From positions 1-40,953 of IMG/VR virus record IMGVR_UViG_3300049734_000125: a DNA stretch of 40,953 nucleotides. One strand, 5' to 3'. Position numbers and translations under genes: made by a program. The notes beneath the pieces are model-generated. The model saw nothing but the letters and a program-made list of their open reading frames with translations. It was not told where the DNA came from and did no database searches. Positions 12,602 to 21,993 of this stretch are shown piece by piece. Numbering within the stretch: position 1 is the stretch's first letter; every line of letters begins with the position of its first letter. Origin of the DNA: a virus.

Positions 12602-12858
12602 TCGGCCGGCGCATCACTGCGCGGCATCGTCAGACAGCGTTCGACCAGCGCCTGCAATCTGGTCTCGTTCTCGTTTATCAATTTGATCATCTGGTGCTGG
12701 CGCTCTCGCGTATCGCGCGACGTGAAGTAAACGATTCCCATGAACGCCAGATTGAAAATGACCAATGCCAAAATCGCCGGCTGGCCGCGAAAGCCCTCGA
12801 CGATACTGGCGGCAACCTTGCCGCCGGTCTCGATAGGCCCGGTCAAGCGAACCTCCAT
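12583..12858 (-). CDS. one-helix membrane protein, possible holin or lysis accessory
   Basis: A 91-residue protein: TGPIETGGKVAASIVEGFRG, then a hydrophobic helix AILALVIFNLAFMGIVYF (about residues 31-48), then a charged helical tail RERQHQMIKLINENETRLQA with Cys. It directly follows the endolysin gene and overlaps its end by 16 bp, the usual place of holin or spanin-like partners. A single helix with a cytoplasm- or periplasm-facing coiled coil fits a holin-type or i-spanin-like protein. Lysis role is inferred from context. Confidence 0.6.
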   Translation of the reverse strand: MEVRLTGPIETGGKVAASIVEGFRGQPAILALVIFNLAFMGIVYFTSRDTRERQHQMIKLINENETRLQALVERCLTMPRSDAPADQSTRG

Positions 12859-14069
12859 CGCACTTTGCCATGCCCGGCCTCGACGCTGATGCCGAGCGCC
12901 TGCGCCACCGGCAGGGTCAGGTCGATCGCCGCGGTGTTGCTCGGCACCCGGCCGTTCTGCGCTTTTTCGCCATCCTCGTATTGCTGCTCGACCAGCGGCC
13001 GCGCATTGCCGAGCACATAGTCCGGATCGTCGGTGTTCCATGGCCCGACGTCGCAGACGAGGTTGACCTCGGTTTTCCTGCCGTTGTCGATGTTCTCGAT
13101 CAGGATGCGCGTCGGCCGCGGGCTGTCGCGCCACTTGTACGGAAATGACACACCGATCGTATCCTCGTCGATCCAACCGCCATACGCGCTTTCCTGCGCA
13201 TCGCTGCCGTGGCCGAAGATGGTCGCGGTGATGTTCTCGTGCCATGTGCCGCCGGCCGCATCCTCGACGCGCACATAGCTCGAGCTCGCCCATCCGAAAA
13301 CCGAGACGCCGATTCCATCCTGCTGACCGAAGGAACAGCGCAGCCATTTGGTCGAGCCCGTGGTCATCGAGCCGACGACCATCAACTGGTCATCGTTCGC
13401 CGCGGTGCCGATGATCGGTGCATCACCGTTCGCCTCGGCCCGGATGTTGAGCAGGTCACCGCCGGCCAGGCCGTAAACAACCCCGGTCGTCGGTTCCTCC
13501 GGTTCCGGCTGCGGTTCCGGCGGTTCCGGTACAGGCGCAATCTCCTCGCCGGAAATACTCTCGGCGATGGCCGTGCAGATTTCCTCGAAATGCTGCCGGT
13601 ACAGTGCCGCATCGGTGCTGCTGTCGACGAAACAGGTTTCGATCAGAATTGCCGGCTCGTGCGTGCCATTCAGAAATGCCAAATCGGTTCGTTTCTTCGG
13701 CCCCCGGTCGGTGAACGTGCCGGCAAAGGCGATCGCCTCGGAAACCTTGTCGGCCAGTGCCTGCTGTGTCACATAGAGAACCTCGCAACCCATCGCCTTA
13801 CTCGTCGTCTGATAGGCGTTGAAGTGGACAGACCCATCCAAATCGCGCGACTGATTATTATGAAAATTCACAATGGTATTCAGGTTCTGCGATTGCGTGG
13901 TGCTGGTGTTGTCGTGGAACGTCTTGCAGCTCACGCCCGCCGCGTTGAGCAATTCCGCCACGCGATCGACAACCCGCCGCGCCTCGTCAACCTCGTCGAG
14001 GCCCCACGACTCCGGCCCGGCCGCACCGCGGACGTGCTTGCCATGGCCGCTCGAGAGCACGATCCGCAT
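12843..14069 (-). CDS. modular endolysin: amidase, SH3-like and barrel domains
   Basis: A 408-residue lysin. Residues 1-175 form an N-acetylmuramoyl-L-alanine amidase (Amidase_3-like): SSGHGKHVRGAAG with the first zinc His, DGSVHFNAY, and AILIETCFVD with the catalytic Glu. A Pro/Glu-rich linker (about 178-193) follows. Next comes a bacterial SH3-type region with NIRAEANGDAPIIGT and GWASSSYV. The last 130 residues resemble a double-psi beta barrel: LVCDVGPWNTDD and NTAAIDLTLPVAQALG. Three modules are more than usual for a siphovirus lysin of a Gram-negative host, which typically has one globular domain. No signal peptide is seen. Confidence 0.9.
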   Translation of the reverse strand: MRIVLSSGHGKHVRGAAGPESWGLDEVDEARRVVDRVAELLNAAGVSCKTFHDNTSTTQSQNLNTIVNFHNNQSRDLDGSVHFNAYQTTSKAMGCEVLYVTQQALADKVSEAIAFAGTFTDRGPKKRTDLAFLNGTHEPAILIETCFVDSSTDAALYRQHFEEICTAIAESISGEEIAPVPEPPEPQPEPEEPTTGVVYGLAGGDLLNIRAEANGDAPIIGTAANDDQLMVVGSMTTGSTKWLRCSFGQQDGIGVSVFGWASSSYVRVEDAAGGTWHENITATIFGHGSDAQESAYGGWIDEDTIGVSFPYKWRDSPRPTRILIENIDNGRKTEVNLVCDVGPWNTDDPDYVLGNARPLVEQQYEDGEKAQNGRVPSNTAAIDLTLPVAQALGISVEAGHGKVRWRFA

Positions 14070-14083
14070 TGCCGTTGCTCCTG

Positions 14084-17000
14084 TTAGTTGACCTGCCCGC
14101 CGCGAATGTCGCCGCTGCCTTCGTAGGTGATGAACGAGTCGCCATCCACCGCATTGCCGGCCGCACCGCCGGCCCCGTTGGTCCCGGTCGTGCCGCCCGT
14201 GCCTGCGCTGCCGACCAGGCCGGGCCCGCCGCCCGTGCCGCCCGTGCCGCCGCGGGTAATGCCAGCATCCGAGGCGCCGAGGCCGCCCTCGCCGCCGGCC
14301 GTGCTTGTGCCCGGATCCCCGTTCTCCGCATTGCCGGGCCCGGTGCCGCCGATGCCGCCGAGCGTGCCCGCACCGCCGCCGCCGCCGCCGCCCTGCTCGG
14401 TACTGCTGCTGCCACGCCGGCCACCGCCGCCACCACCGCCGCCCCCCCAGATGGCCGACGAGGCGTCGAGCAGGCGCACGGTCATCGCCTGTTCGGTGAA
14501 CAGCGCCGTGCCGCCCGTCGCGCCGATGGTTCCGGAGATCGGCCCCGAGGCTCCCGAGCCTCCCCGGCCGCCGCGGCCCTGGATGCGGGCGTCAGCCTGG
14601 ATTTCGAGAACCAGCGTTACGCCCGCCGGCCAGGTGCCGACCGTGAACGCCGGCTCATCGTCATCGGTCGATCCGACGGTGACGCCAGTCTCGATGCGGC
14701 ACACCGCGACGTCGCCCGAGGCCGGATCGGCATAGAGCGCGTCATAGGCCTCGCGGAAATTGAAATCATTGGTGTCGGTGGCAATGATCAGATAGCGCGT
14801 CGGCGGCGAGCCAAAATCCTCCTCCTCGAGCAGGAGCTCCTCTGCCTCGACCAGCAGGCGATCGGTCCGCGCCTCGACGCTGGTCACCTGCACCGGCACG
14901 TCGACCAATGCGCCGACATCATCCTGAAACGACCAGTGCGCCAGCTGATAGCCGCCACCGAGTTGCACGTTGACCGCGTTATTGCGCAGCAGCTCGAAAT
15001 TGAATCGCCGCGGCGGATCGCGGTACATCTGCAGTTTCAGGTTGTTCAACGTCTGTGCCACCGCCGTGCCGGTCGACGGTATCCAGCGCGAAAATATCTT
15101 CACAATCATCGGCGAGCCGTAGTCGGCCTCGGCCGCCAGGTCGGTCGTGACCTCGCTGGTGCGATAGTTGTCCGTCTGGTCGAGCGGCTTTGTCGGATCG
15201 ATCAGACCGAAGTAGGTCCACACCTGCGAAATGCGTTTGTCCGGCTGATCGCGAACCTCCATGGTCTCGGCGAGCGTGTTCTGCTCGGAAAAGCGATCGG
15301 CCGTCGTCGGCACCGGCCGCAGCACCTGCAGCCTGATCAGATGGGTGACCTCATCCCACCACAACGCTAGCGCCGCCTGGTCGAGCAATTCGCCGATGAG
15401 CTCGTCGACGTCGGTCGGCTCGGCGATGACGGCACTGTATTCGCTGCCGAGAAACGTCTCGGTCTCGGTCTGCCACGTCGACAGCGGGATGAACGCTTCG
15501 TCGATCGTGGTGTAATTCACCAGCAGGTCGTAGATGATGTCGGCCGGATCCTGCGATGAATATTGCAACACCAGCTGCACGCGATCGCCGGCCTCGTGAT
15601 TCTGCGCCTCGGTACCGAGTTGCCCGCGGGTGATGGCCCAGTCGTCGCCGATGTCGAAATCCTGAATTGTCGTGCGCACCGCCACCGAGCTCGGATCGGT
15701 CGCGAACCCCTGCCCGTCCTCATAGATGATATTGTCGAGCTGTCCGATCCATGCGTTGGAGCCGAGCGAGTTGCCATTGGCTCCGATGATCGGTCGGTTC
15801 GAGCCGCCGCTGAGATAACTATTCGTGTCGGCGTAGGTCGAGCCTTCCTGCACGTTGTCCAGAAACAGGCGCGTTTGACTACTCAATTTGCTCAGGCGAA
15901 TGCGGTGCCAGGTGTTGACTTGCAGTGCCGTCGAGCCGGTTATCTGTACTGCGCTGTTGGTAAAATATTCGAGCACATTGGAGGCATTCACACGTAGCGT
16001 AATGTAGAGACCATTCGTCGCCGATGGCCGCTGATCCCACAGATACCGCACTACGCCAAGCGAAGTGAGCCGCGCGTATATTTCCAAATTCCAGTCGGCT
16101 GCGGCTGGCGTGAACGGCCCGGTTAGATCATTGTTGGCGATGTAATCGCCGGTACCATCGAGCGCGAGCGATTGCGTTCCGAATGCCGATGTCGCCGAGG
16201 TAACCGCGGCATTTCCTACCGCAACGAAGGCGAGCCCGTTCTGCACTTCGCCGCTGGAAACCGGCCGCGCCAGGCTGTCGAGCCCGGTCTCGAAATCCCA
16301 GAACCCGGAAAGGAATTCGTGCGACGCCATGAACAACACGATTTCTTTTCCGCCAATATTGGCGTAACCGTCCAAGCCGTAGGCCGCGCCGGCACCCGCC
16401 GGCTCGAGCTCCAAGCTGGTCGAGATCGGCGAGTCGCTCTGCACCACACCCGCGAGAACACCCTCGCTCAATAGAGGCGCCTGTGCCCGTTCTCCCACTG
16501 CGTCGATGAGAGGATCGTTGGCGACGATCTCGAACATGCCATCGAGATCAGGCCCGCTGAACTTGTCGATCACGAACAGGCGGGTTTCCATGCTCTCGAG
16601 CGTATCCTCGAGGGTGCCCCAGAGCAGCCGCAGCGGTCGGCCGCGCAGGAATGGATTGCGGGCGCGAAACTTTCCCCAATAAGTGCCTTGCGTGAACGGA
16701 TTGTAATCGCGCTCATCGGCATACTTGTCATAGTCCGGGCTGGCGTCGCTGTGCCGCGCATCGCGAAATCGCACGGTGATCACCGAGCGCTGCCCGAGGT
16801 CGCCACCGAGCGAGAGGATCGACGGCTTGATGTCGATTTCCTTGATCAACGGCAACGCATAGACACCGGGATGATCGAAGCCGGTATCTTCGCTGAAGCG
16901 ATACGTCGCCGGCTCATTGGTGAAATTCTCGGGATCCTGGCACGTGCCCAGACTGTTGAAACACTTGCGCGTGCCGGTGCCAGCGCCGGATGAATAAGGC

Positions 17001-17731
17001 TCGGTCGGCGGAGTGAAGTTTGCAGTATGCGCCGCCGTACCCTTGATGATGCGCAATTCATCGATCCAGCCGCCCCAGGAATTCGTTGCTTCGGTAGTTC
17101 CGAGGCCTCCAATCAATGGCCGGTTCGATGAATTCGTATAGTTGACGGAATCGGAGAATGTGCCGCCCTCGCTAACCCCATTAAGGAAAAGCCTCGTCGT
17201 ACCCCCCGAGCGTGTCACTTCGCAATGGTACCAGGTATCGGGTGCGATCGTCGTGGTGCTGACAAGGCGATCGCTGCCCTGCGTATAATACCTCAGTTTG
17301 AATCCGCTGCCGCCATCCAAAAGATACAGCGACGGGCAGTCCTGAGTATCGCCACCGAGCGCACGGCCATCATAGAGCACATCAGTATCGACAGACGGAG
17401 TTCTAAACCGAAAATCTATCGTGAAGTCGCCGGTACCGAACGCGAAATCCGCACTGCCATCGCCGCGCAGATAATGGTTGCTCGCGGCGACCAGTAAAAC
17501 AGAGGCACCACCGAATACACTTTGATCGACATCGATCACCGCACCGTTTACTGCAGTGAAAGTATGCCCGTTGCCGCTACTGTCAGAGATAGTGCTAGAG
17601 CCATCGGCGCCATCCAGGTGAAGTAACAGAGATATGCCGGCACTGCCGAGCGACGCCTCACACGGCGGCACGCTGTAGGTTAGCGAGCAATGGTCAACGT
17701 CGATCTCGACATAGGTGACAACGTGCGCCAT
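14084..17731 (-). CDS. tail hub protein with two lectin domains and Gly-rich tip
   Basis: A 1215-residue protein. Residues about 36-245 and 485-690 are two related LamG/concanavalin A-like lectin domains: both hold RLFL(N/D)xVxEG and NRPxIG followed by a WxGxxDxxI ending. Between and after them lie segments typical of a tail hub (PSILSLGGDLGQRSVITVRF; DELIGELLDQAALALWWDE). The last 140 residues are almost a polyglycine, with runs of up to nine Gly. The lectin regions look less GC-rich. It probably forms the tail tip and binds host surface sugars. The ATG at 17731 is used; a TTG 12 bp upstream is an alternative. Confidence 0.85.
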   Translation of the reverse strand: MAHVVTYVEIDVDHCSLTYSVPPCEASLGSAGISLLLHLDGADGSSTISDSSGNGHTFTAVNGAVIDVDQSVFGGASVLLVAASNHYLRGDGSADFAFGTGDFTIDFRFRTPSVDTDVLYDGRALGGDTQDCPSLYLLDGGSGFKLRYYTQGSDRLVSTTTIAPDTWYHCEVTRSGGTTRLFLNGVSEGGTFSDSVNYTNSSNRPLIGGLGTTEATNSWGGWIDELRIIKGTAAHTANFTPPTEPYSSGAGTGTRKCFNSLGTCQDPENFTNEPATYRFSEDTGFDHPGVYALPLIKEIDIKPSILSLGGDLGQRSVITVRFRDARHSDASPDYDKYADERDYNPFTQGTYWGKFRARNPFLRGRPLRLLWGTLEDTLESMETRLFVIDKFSGPDLDGMFEIVANDPLIDAVGERAQAPLLSEGVLAGVVQSDSPISTSLELEPAGAGAAYGLDGYANIGGKEIVLFMASHEFLSGFWDFETGLDSLARPVSSGEVQNGLAFVAVGNAAVTSATSAFGTQSLALDGTGDYIANNDLTGPFTPAAADWNLEIYARLTSLGVVRYLWDQRPSATNGLYITLRVNASNVLEYFTNSAVQITGSTALQVNTWHRIRLSKLSSQTRLFLDNVQEGSTYADTNSYLSGGSNRPIIGANGNSLGSNAWIGQLDNIIYEDGQGFATDPSSVAVRTTIQDFDIGDDWAITRGQLGTEAQNHEAGDRVQLVLQYSSQDPADIIYDLLVNYTTIDEAFIPLSTWQTETETFLGSEYSAVIAEPTDVDELIGELLDQAALALWWDEVTHLIRLQVLRPVPTTADRFSEQNTLAETMEVRDQPDKRISQVWTYFGLIDPTKPLDQTDNYRTSEVTTDLAAEADYGSPMIVKIFSRWIPSTGTAVAQTLNNLKLQMYRDPPRRFNFELLRNNAVNVQLGGGYQLAHWSFQDDVGALVDVPVQVTSVEARTDRLLVEAEELLLEEEDFGSPPTRYLIIATDTNDFNFREAYDALYADPASGDVAVCRIETGVTVGSTDDDEPAFTVGTWPAGVTLVLEIQADARIQGRGGRGGSGASGPISGTIGATGGTALFTEQAMTVRLLDASSAIWGGGGGGGGGRRGSSSTEQGGGGGGGAGTLGGIGGTGPGNAENGDPGTSTAGGEGGLGASDAGITRGGTGGTGGGPGLVGSAGTGGTTGTNGAGGAAGNAVDGDSFITYEGSGDIRGGQVN

Positions 17732-17735
17732 TGCG

Positions 17736-18557
17736 TCACGCAATGCCCCGCATCTCGAGGTTCACCGCCATGCGCCGCGTCGCCGGATGCACGGCCGGCT
17801 GGGCGTCAGCGATCAGCCAGGCATATCCGGTATCCTGGGGATATTCGGAAGGGTTCCACGCCCAAAAGAACGGCGTATCTTTCGCCGCCTCGACGAACGG
17901 ATCGAAATTCGTTCGATACCAATCCGGCTCGAACCATGCGAATTCGGCAATACTTTCCTGATGTTGCTTCAGCACATTGCGGCCGAGGAAATTGCCGCTC
18001 TCGCTCATGCCGCTCGTGACGGTCGTGCGCAGCCCGAGCGCCAGCGGAATGTGATCGACGTCGACCTTGATGCTGCGTTCCAGGTACAACAGAGTGCCGA
18101 CATAGATGACCGCGATCTCCGGCGGCACGTCGCCCTCGCCGGCCGTCGTGATCTTGATGCGGATGCCGGTCAATGTCTGCGGCTCGAACCGCCAGATGAT
18201 CGGCGCATCGTCGGTGATCGACATGCCGGTGAACGACAGCGGCACCCAATCCGGGCTGTTGCCGGTGTTGACCTCGATCGCGACCGTATACTGCTCGGTG
18301 CCGAAATTGTGCTTGGCAATCGCGATGTAGTCGACCGACAGCGAATCGATGTCGACGGTGACAAATTCCTCGCCTGTCGTGTTGATGCCGCCGACCCACT
18401 TTAGCGCAGTCGAGGCGTTGGCGAGATTGACGGCGGGAAAATCCGCATCCGCGGTCGTCGTCGTGAGAGTCTCGGTCGTGACGATGTTGTCGTAACCGAT
18501 GACCGGCACCACTGCATCGAGCGCCGAGAGCGTGAGATTGTCCTCGCTGAAAATCAT
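17736..18557 (-). CDS. distal tail protein, Dit-like
   Basis: A 273-residue beta-rich protein directly after the tape measure gene (ATGA overlap), where distal tail proteins usually lie. The centre (ALKWVGGINTTGEEFVTVDI; GIRIKITTAGEG) resembles a discoidin-like jelly-roll. The C-terminus (AWFEPDWYRTNFDPFVEAAK; FFWAWNPSEYPQDTGYAWLI) is like Dit-type tail proteins of alphaproteobacterial phages. It would link the tail tube to the hub. Position gives most of the confidence. Confidence 0.65.
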   Translation of the reverse strand: MIFSEDNLTLSALDAVVPVIGYDNIVTTETLTTTTADADFPAVNLANASTALKWVGGINTTGEEFVTVDIDSLSVDYIAIAKHNFGTEQYTVAIEVNTGNSPDWVPLSFTGMSITDDAPIIWRFEPQTLTGIRIKITTAGEGDVPPEIAVIYVGTLLYLERSIKVDVDHIPLALGLRTTVTSGMSESGNFLGRNVLKQHQESIAEFAWFEPDWYRTNFDPFVEAAKDTPFFWAWNPSEYPQDTGYAWLIADAQPAVHPATRRMAVNLEMRGIA

Positions 18558-20356
18558 CGCGCGTGCCTTATGCCGGTGCCGCCGTGCTTTACCCACTCAT
18601 CGAGTTGCAGCACCATCTCGCGCACCATCTCGCCGGTGAACAGATCGCGCGGCCGGATGCCGCGCACGACCAGATCGCGATTGCCGGCATCGCTCGGTTT
18701 GTGCACGTCGACGCGCTCGCCGGGCGTCAATGACATCATGAATTTTTTGCTATCGATGCCGCCGGCGCCGGGCACCATGAAACTGCCGCCTTGGGCAAAG
18801 CCGCCGATATCGACGGCCTTGATCGAGGCGACGAGGGCGAGGCCCTGCGCCAGGATGGCGGCGGCCGCGGCAAAGCCGAAAATGCCGCCCTGCGCCAGCG
18901 CCTTCGACTGCGCCACGAAAGTATTGATCAGCGCTTCGGCGGCACCGGCCACCTTGGCGATCTGCAGCATCTGCTTGTTCTCGCCGGCGATGGCGGTGAA
19001 CGCGGTTTGGATAGAACCTGCTAGGCTACCCATCGCCTGACCCCAGACCGCCGCCATTTGAAATCCGAGTTGCTGCATTCGTGCTGCGAGTACCTCGGCG
19101 TTGATCTCGAAACTTTGGAAAGCAAAATCTGCCTCGGCGATCTTCTTGTTGATTTCGTCGAACGGCGTCGCGAGCTCTTGCCGTATTTTGTCGCCGAGAC
19201 CCGCGGTCTTGCGCATGTGATCGGTTAGTTCACTGTACTCGCGTTTGAGCCGGCCGGTCTTTTCGATCACCGGCGCCAGGCTCTTGTCGGCCTTGTCCGC
19301 CTGCGTGGCAAAATCGCCGAACATGGTCTGCCCGATCGGCACGGTCGCGAATGCCGCGGTCATCCGATCGATCGAGGCATTGACCCGATCATTGATGGCG
19401 ACCATCTCGCCGGCGTTCTTGTTCCACGCCGCAATGGCGCCGGTAAAATCCCCGCTCGCGATCTCGCGCGCGACATTGGCCAGTCCGCGGAAATTGGCAG
19501 TCGCGATCTCGATGGCGCCGCCGACCTGAATTGCCAGCCGGGCAATGTTGAACATCCAGCGTTCGAGCATTTGCCCGGTCTGCGTAACGAAATCGATATC
19601 CTTGGCTAGGCTGACAAATTCGGCGGAAACGGCCTCGAGCGTGCCGACCGATTCGGCCATCAATCGATTGACGACACCATCCCACACCCTGCCGAGGCGG
19701 GTGAGGTTGTCGTTGAATGCCTCGGCCGACTTGGCGGTGCGTTCGCTGATCACCAGTCCGAGCTTTTCCGCCTCCTCGCCCATGGCGCGCAGGGCGGCAC
19801 CGCCCTCATTAAGCATGGGAATCAGCGCAGCGCCGGCCTTGCCGAAGATCTGAATTGCCAACGCGGTCTTGCCGGCGCCGTCCTGCATCCCGACGAACTT
19901 GTCGGCGACTTCCTCCATGATCTGCGATGCCGACTTGAGGCCGCCGGTAACCTCGTCGCGCACGTTGATGCCGAGCGTGCGGAATGCATCCGCTGCAGGC
20001 CCGGTGCCGTCCGCGGCATCGCTCATGTTGCGCGACAGCCGGCCGAGCGCGGTGCCGAGTTGCTCGAGGCTCACGTCGGAAAGGTCGGCGGCGTGCTTGA
20101 GCTTCGAGAGCTCCTCGACCGGCACGCCGAAAGCCTGCGCCATCTTGCCGAGCTTGTCGGCCTCGTCGATCGAGCGCTTGATGGCGACACCGAGCCCGAT
20201 CGCAGCGCTGGTGACGGCAGCACCGATGGCGACACCGGCGAGCGCCATGTCCTTTTTGAATTGCTCCATGCGCTTTGCAGCGCCGCCGAGCCCTTTCTCG
20301 AAAGCGGCAGTATCGGCGCCGAGAACGACGCGCACCGCGCCGATGATGTCAGCCAT
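18554..20356 (-). CDS. tail tape measure protein
   Basis: A 600-residue, Ala-rich, largely helical protein with a hydrophobic segment near residues 37-58 (MALAGVAIGAAVTSAAIGLG) and a second hydrophobic region near 490-525. The region EADKLGKMAQAFGVPVEELS and following is the repeated-helix type seen in tape measures. It sits between the chaperone genes and the distal tail gene. By the usual rule of about 0.15 nm per residue it would set a short tail of about 90 nm. Confidence 0.9.
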   Translation of the reverse strand: MADIIGAVRVVLGADTAAFEKGLGGAAKRMEQFKKDMALAGVAIGAAVTSAAIGLGVAIKRSIDEADKLGKMAQAFGVPVEELSKLKHAADLSDVSLEQLGTALGRLSRNMSDAADGTGPAADAFRTLGINVRDEVTGGLKSASQIMEEVADKFVGMQDGAGKTALAIQIFGKAGAALIPMLNEGGAALRAMGEEAEKLGLVISERTAKSAEAFNDNLTRLGRVWDGVVNRLMAESVGTLEAVSAEFVSLAKDIDFVTQTGQMLERWMFNIARLAIQVGGAIEIATANFRGLANVAREIASGDFTGAIAAWNKNAGEMVAINDRVNASIDRMTAAFATVPIGQTMFGDFATQADKADKSLAPVIEKTGRLKREYSELTDHMRKTAGLGDKIRQELATPFDEINKKIAEADFAFQSFEINAEVLAARMQQLGFQMAAVWGQAMGSLAGSIQTAFTAIAGENKQMLQIAKVAGAAEALINTFVAQSKALAQGGIFGFAAAAAILAQGLALVASIKAVDIGGFAQGGSFMVPGAGGIDSKKFMMSLTPGERVDVHKPSDAGNRDLVVRGIRPRDLFTGEMVREMVLQLDEWVKHGGTGIRHAR

Positions 20357-20732
20357 TCTGCTTATCCTTCGATAGGTGCACGGTCGTGCCGCGGAACATC
20401 AGCATGACGTCGAGTTGCTCCTGCCACGATTGCCGCCGCGGCCGGCGATGGATCTCGAGCGAGCGCAGCGATGGAAACTTTCGCACCCGCGCCAGGCCGG
20501 CGACGTGATAGGCGATCCACGCGCGGGCATTGTGCGCGCGATCATTGCGATCCTGCGCGGCATCGAAATAGAGTTGCAATTCTGCGGGCGTGAGATCCCA
20601 GAACGAGTCCGGATCGTAGCCTAGCGCGATGAAATCTCGTCTAAGCCGATTCCAGTCCCACGCCCGTTCGTAGGGCTCGCCGGCATGTCCGGATCCGCCG
20701 TCGGCCAGGCCTTGTTCCAGGCCGAGAAAAAT
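20349..20732 (-). CDS. second tail assembly chaperone, probably made by -1 frameshift
   Basis: This frame encodes EPYERAWDWNRLRRDFIALG, then PDSFWDLTPAELQLYFDAAQ, matching the small chaperone that follows gp10 in gene transfer agents (the TIGR02216 pattern with FW-LTPAEL). I see no ATG, GTG or TTG start in this frame near the beginning of the conserved part. The frame is -1 relative to the upstream chaperone and overlaps it by about 110 bp. As in lambda G/GT, it may be made only as a fusion. The best slip candidate I see is ATTTTTC at 20732-20726, which is not a canonical heptamer. The start coordinate given is that of the candidate slip. Confidence 0.6.
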   Translation of the reverse strand: MFLGLEQGLADGGSGHAGEPYERAWDWNRLRRDFIALGYDPDSFWDLTPAELQLYFDAAQDRNDRAHNARAWIAYHVAGLARVRKFPSLRSLEIHRRPRRQSWQEQLDVMLMFRGTTVHLSKDKQNG

Positions 20733-21016
20733 GTTTCCTGCAGCGCCATGAAGCCGCCGGCCTCGTCGATCAGGTCGCCGACCGCTTCCTGCGTCAAGCC
20801 CTGATGATGCTTGCGCAAGCCCGCCCACATCAGTTTTCGGAACATGCCGAAACTGATTTTTTCCGGATCCCTCCATCCCATGACCGCGGCGATGATGGCA
20901 ACGGTGCCGAGCCCGGTCGCCGCCTCCGCCTCGGCCCAGGCATTGGTGCCGAATTTGAGCGTATAGGTCGCCTCGCCAACGGTGAACGAAACCTCGCCCC
21001 GATGCGGATTTGCCAT
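20621..21016 (-). CDS. tail assembly chaperone, GTA gp10-like
   Basis: A 131-residue protein with TYTLKFGTNAWAEAEAATG and FRKLMWAGLRKHHQGLTQEA then IDEAGGFMALQETFFSAW, the pattern of DUF3356/GTA gp10 proteins. These precede the tape measure gene and bind it during tail assembly. The last 20 residues (PTNGRGTGIG...) look like out-of-frame filler beyond the overlap with the next chaperone frame, which fits a -1 frameshift design. Confidence 0.8.
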   Translation of the reverse strand: MANPHRGEVSFTVGEATYTLKFGTNAWAEAEAATGLGTVAIIAAVMGWRDPEKISFGMFRKLMWAGLRKHHQGLTQEAVGDLIDEAGGFMALQETFFSAWNKAWPTADPDMPASPTNGRGTGIGLDEISSR

Positions 21017-21020
21017 GGCG

Positions 21021-21455
21021 TCACGTCACGAAGGTCGTGACCGCACCGGTCACCTTGAAGGTCACGGTCGCGCCCATGCGATCATCGAACGGCACGGTTT
21101 TCTCGTAGCCGGTGAGCTCGCCGTCGAAAATCTGGTACACGCCGTTAGGATAGGTGATCTTGCAGCTGCGCCGGCGCGAGACGCCGGCCGCCAGGTTCAA
21201 GATGACGTTGAGCCGCTGGTCGCTGGCATTGCCGGGAATGAAATTCATTTCGAACGACGCCTCGCCGCCGTCGATCAGCCCGGAAATGAATTCGCGCCGG
21301 CGGTCCGGCGATTGCATGTGCGTCGCGTCAATCATGTCGATGGTTTCGCTCGGCGGCGTGATCGAGCGAACCTCGGCGATCTCGACATAGTTGGTCGGCG
21401 AATCCTCGTCGTCGATGGCGAAACGGCTGCCGTAGCCGAGCAGGGCGTCGGTCAT
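21021..21455 (-). CDS. major tail tube protein
   Basis: A 144-residue beta-rich protein: LLGYGSRFAIDDEDSPTNYV, TIDMIDATHMQSPDRRREFI and FEMNFIPGNASDQRL match the lambda-type/GTA tail tube family, including the D-AT-HM-S pattern near residue 43. It forms the stacked hexameric tube. It lies in the usual place between tail completion and chaperone genes. Small intergenic gap of 34 bp upstream. Confidence 0.9.
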   Translation of the reverse strand: MTDALLGYGSRFAIDDEDSPTNYVEIAEVRSITPPSETIDMIDATHMQSPDRRREFISGLIDGGEASFEMNFIPGNASDQRLNVILNLAAGVSRRRSCKITYPNGVYQIFDGELTGYEKTVPFDDRMGATVTFKVTGAVTTFVT

Positions 21456-21489
21456 TGGTCGTTCTCCTATGGGGAAGTTACGCGGTTAG

Positions 21490-21993
21490 CTACGCGGTGG
21501 ATTTGATCTTGGCGGCAATGCGCTCGGCCTTGCGGGCAAGCCGCGCCCGCGCCTTGTCGATCTCGTGCCAGATGTCGGCCTTGATCGTCGTCAATGCTTT
21601 CATCTTGTTGGCATCCCACGCCGGGCGCATGTACGGCTGCGGTCCATGGTTTACGGTGCCGTATTCCTGCATCCGCGCCTGCGGTAGCGGTCCGGCGCCG
21701 ACGAATACATACACGGCCGTTTTCGGTTCCGAGCGCCAGCCGGCGACGGTCATGACCGGGACCGAGCCCTCCCATCGCCGTTGCTTCGTGCGCTCGCGTT
21801 TCGACAGCGCGGTGCCGGCAGTGATCGAGACTTTCAGTTTCGCGGTGCGCACCGGCGCCGACTGCTCGGCCTGCTGCTCGATCGGCGTCGCCGCCTTGAT
21901 CAGCGCGCGGCGAAGCACATTGCGCGACGTTGCTTTTGGCAACTCGCGCAGGGCCTCGAGCGTTTCGGAAACGCCTTCGACCTTGACCTTCAT
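21490..21993 (-). CDS. HK97 gp10-like tail component
   Basis: A 167-residue protein starting MKVKVEGVSETLEALRELPK and ending with a basic helix RLARKAERIAAKI. The centre has VGAGPLPQARMQEYGTVNHG and YMRPAWDANK, the conserved E-F/Y-G and P-FMRPA blocks of the HK97-gp10 family. These proteins sit at the head-tail interface. It starts by ATGA overlap with the upstream gene. Family order here is head closure, DUF3168, gp10-like, slightly different from the common order. Confidence 0.9.
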   Translation of the reverse strand: MKVKVEGVSETLEALRELPKATSRNVLRRALIKAATPIEQQAEQSAPVRTAKLKVSITAGTALSKRERTKQRRWEGSVPVMTVAGWRSEPKTAVYVFVGAGPLPQARMQEYGTVNHGPQPYMRPAWDANKMKALTTIKADIWHEIDKARARLARKAERIAAKIKSTA

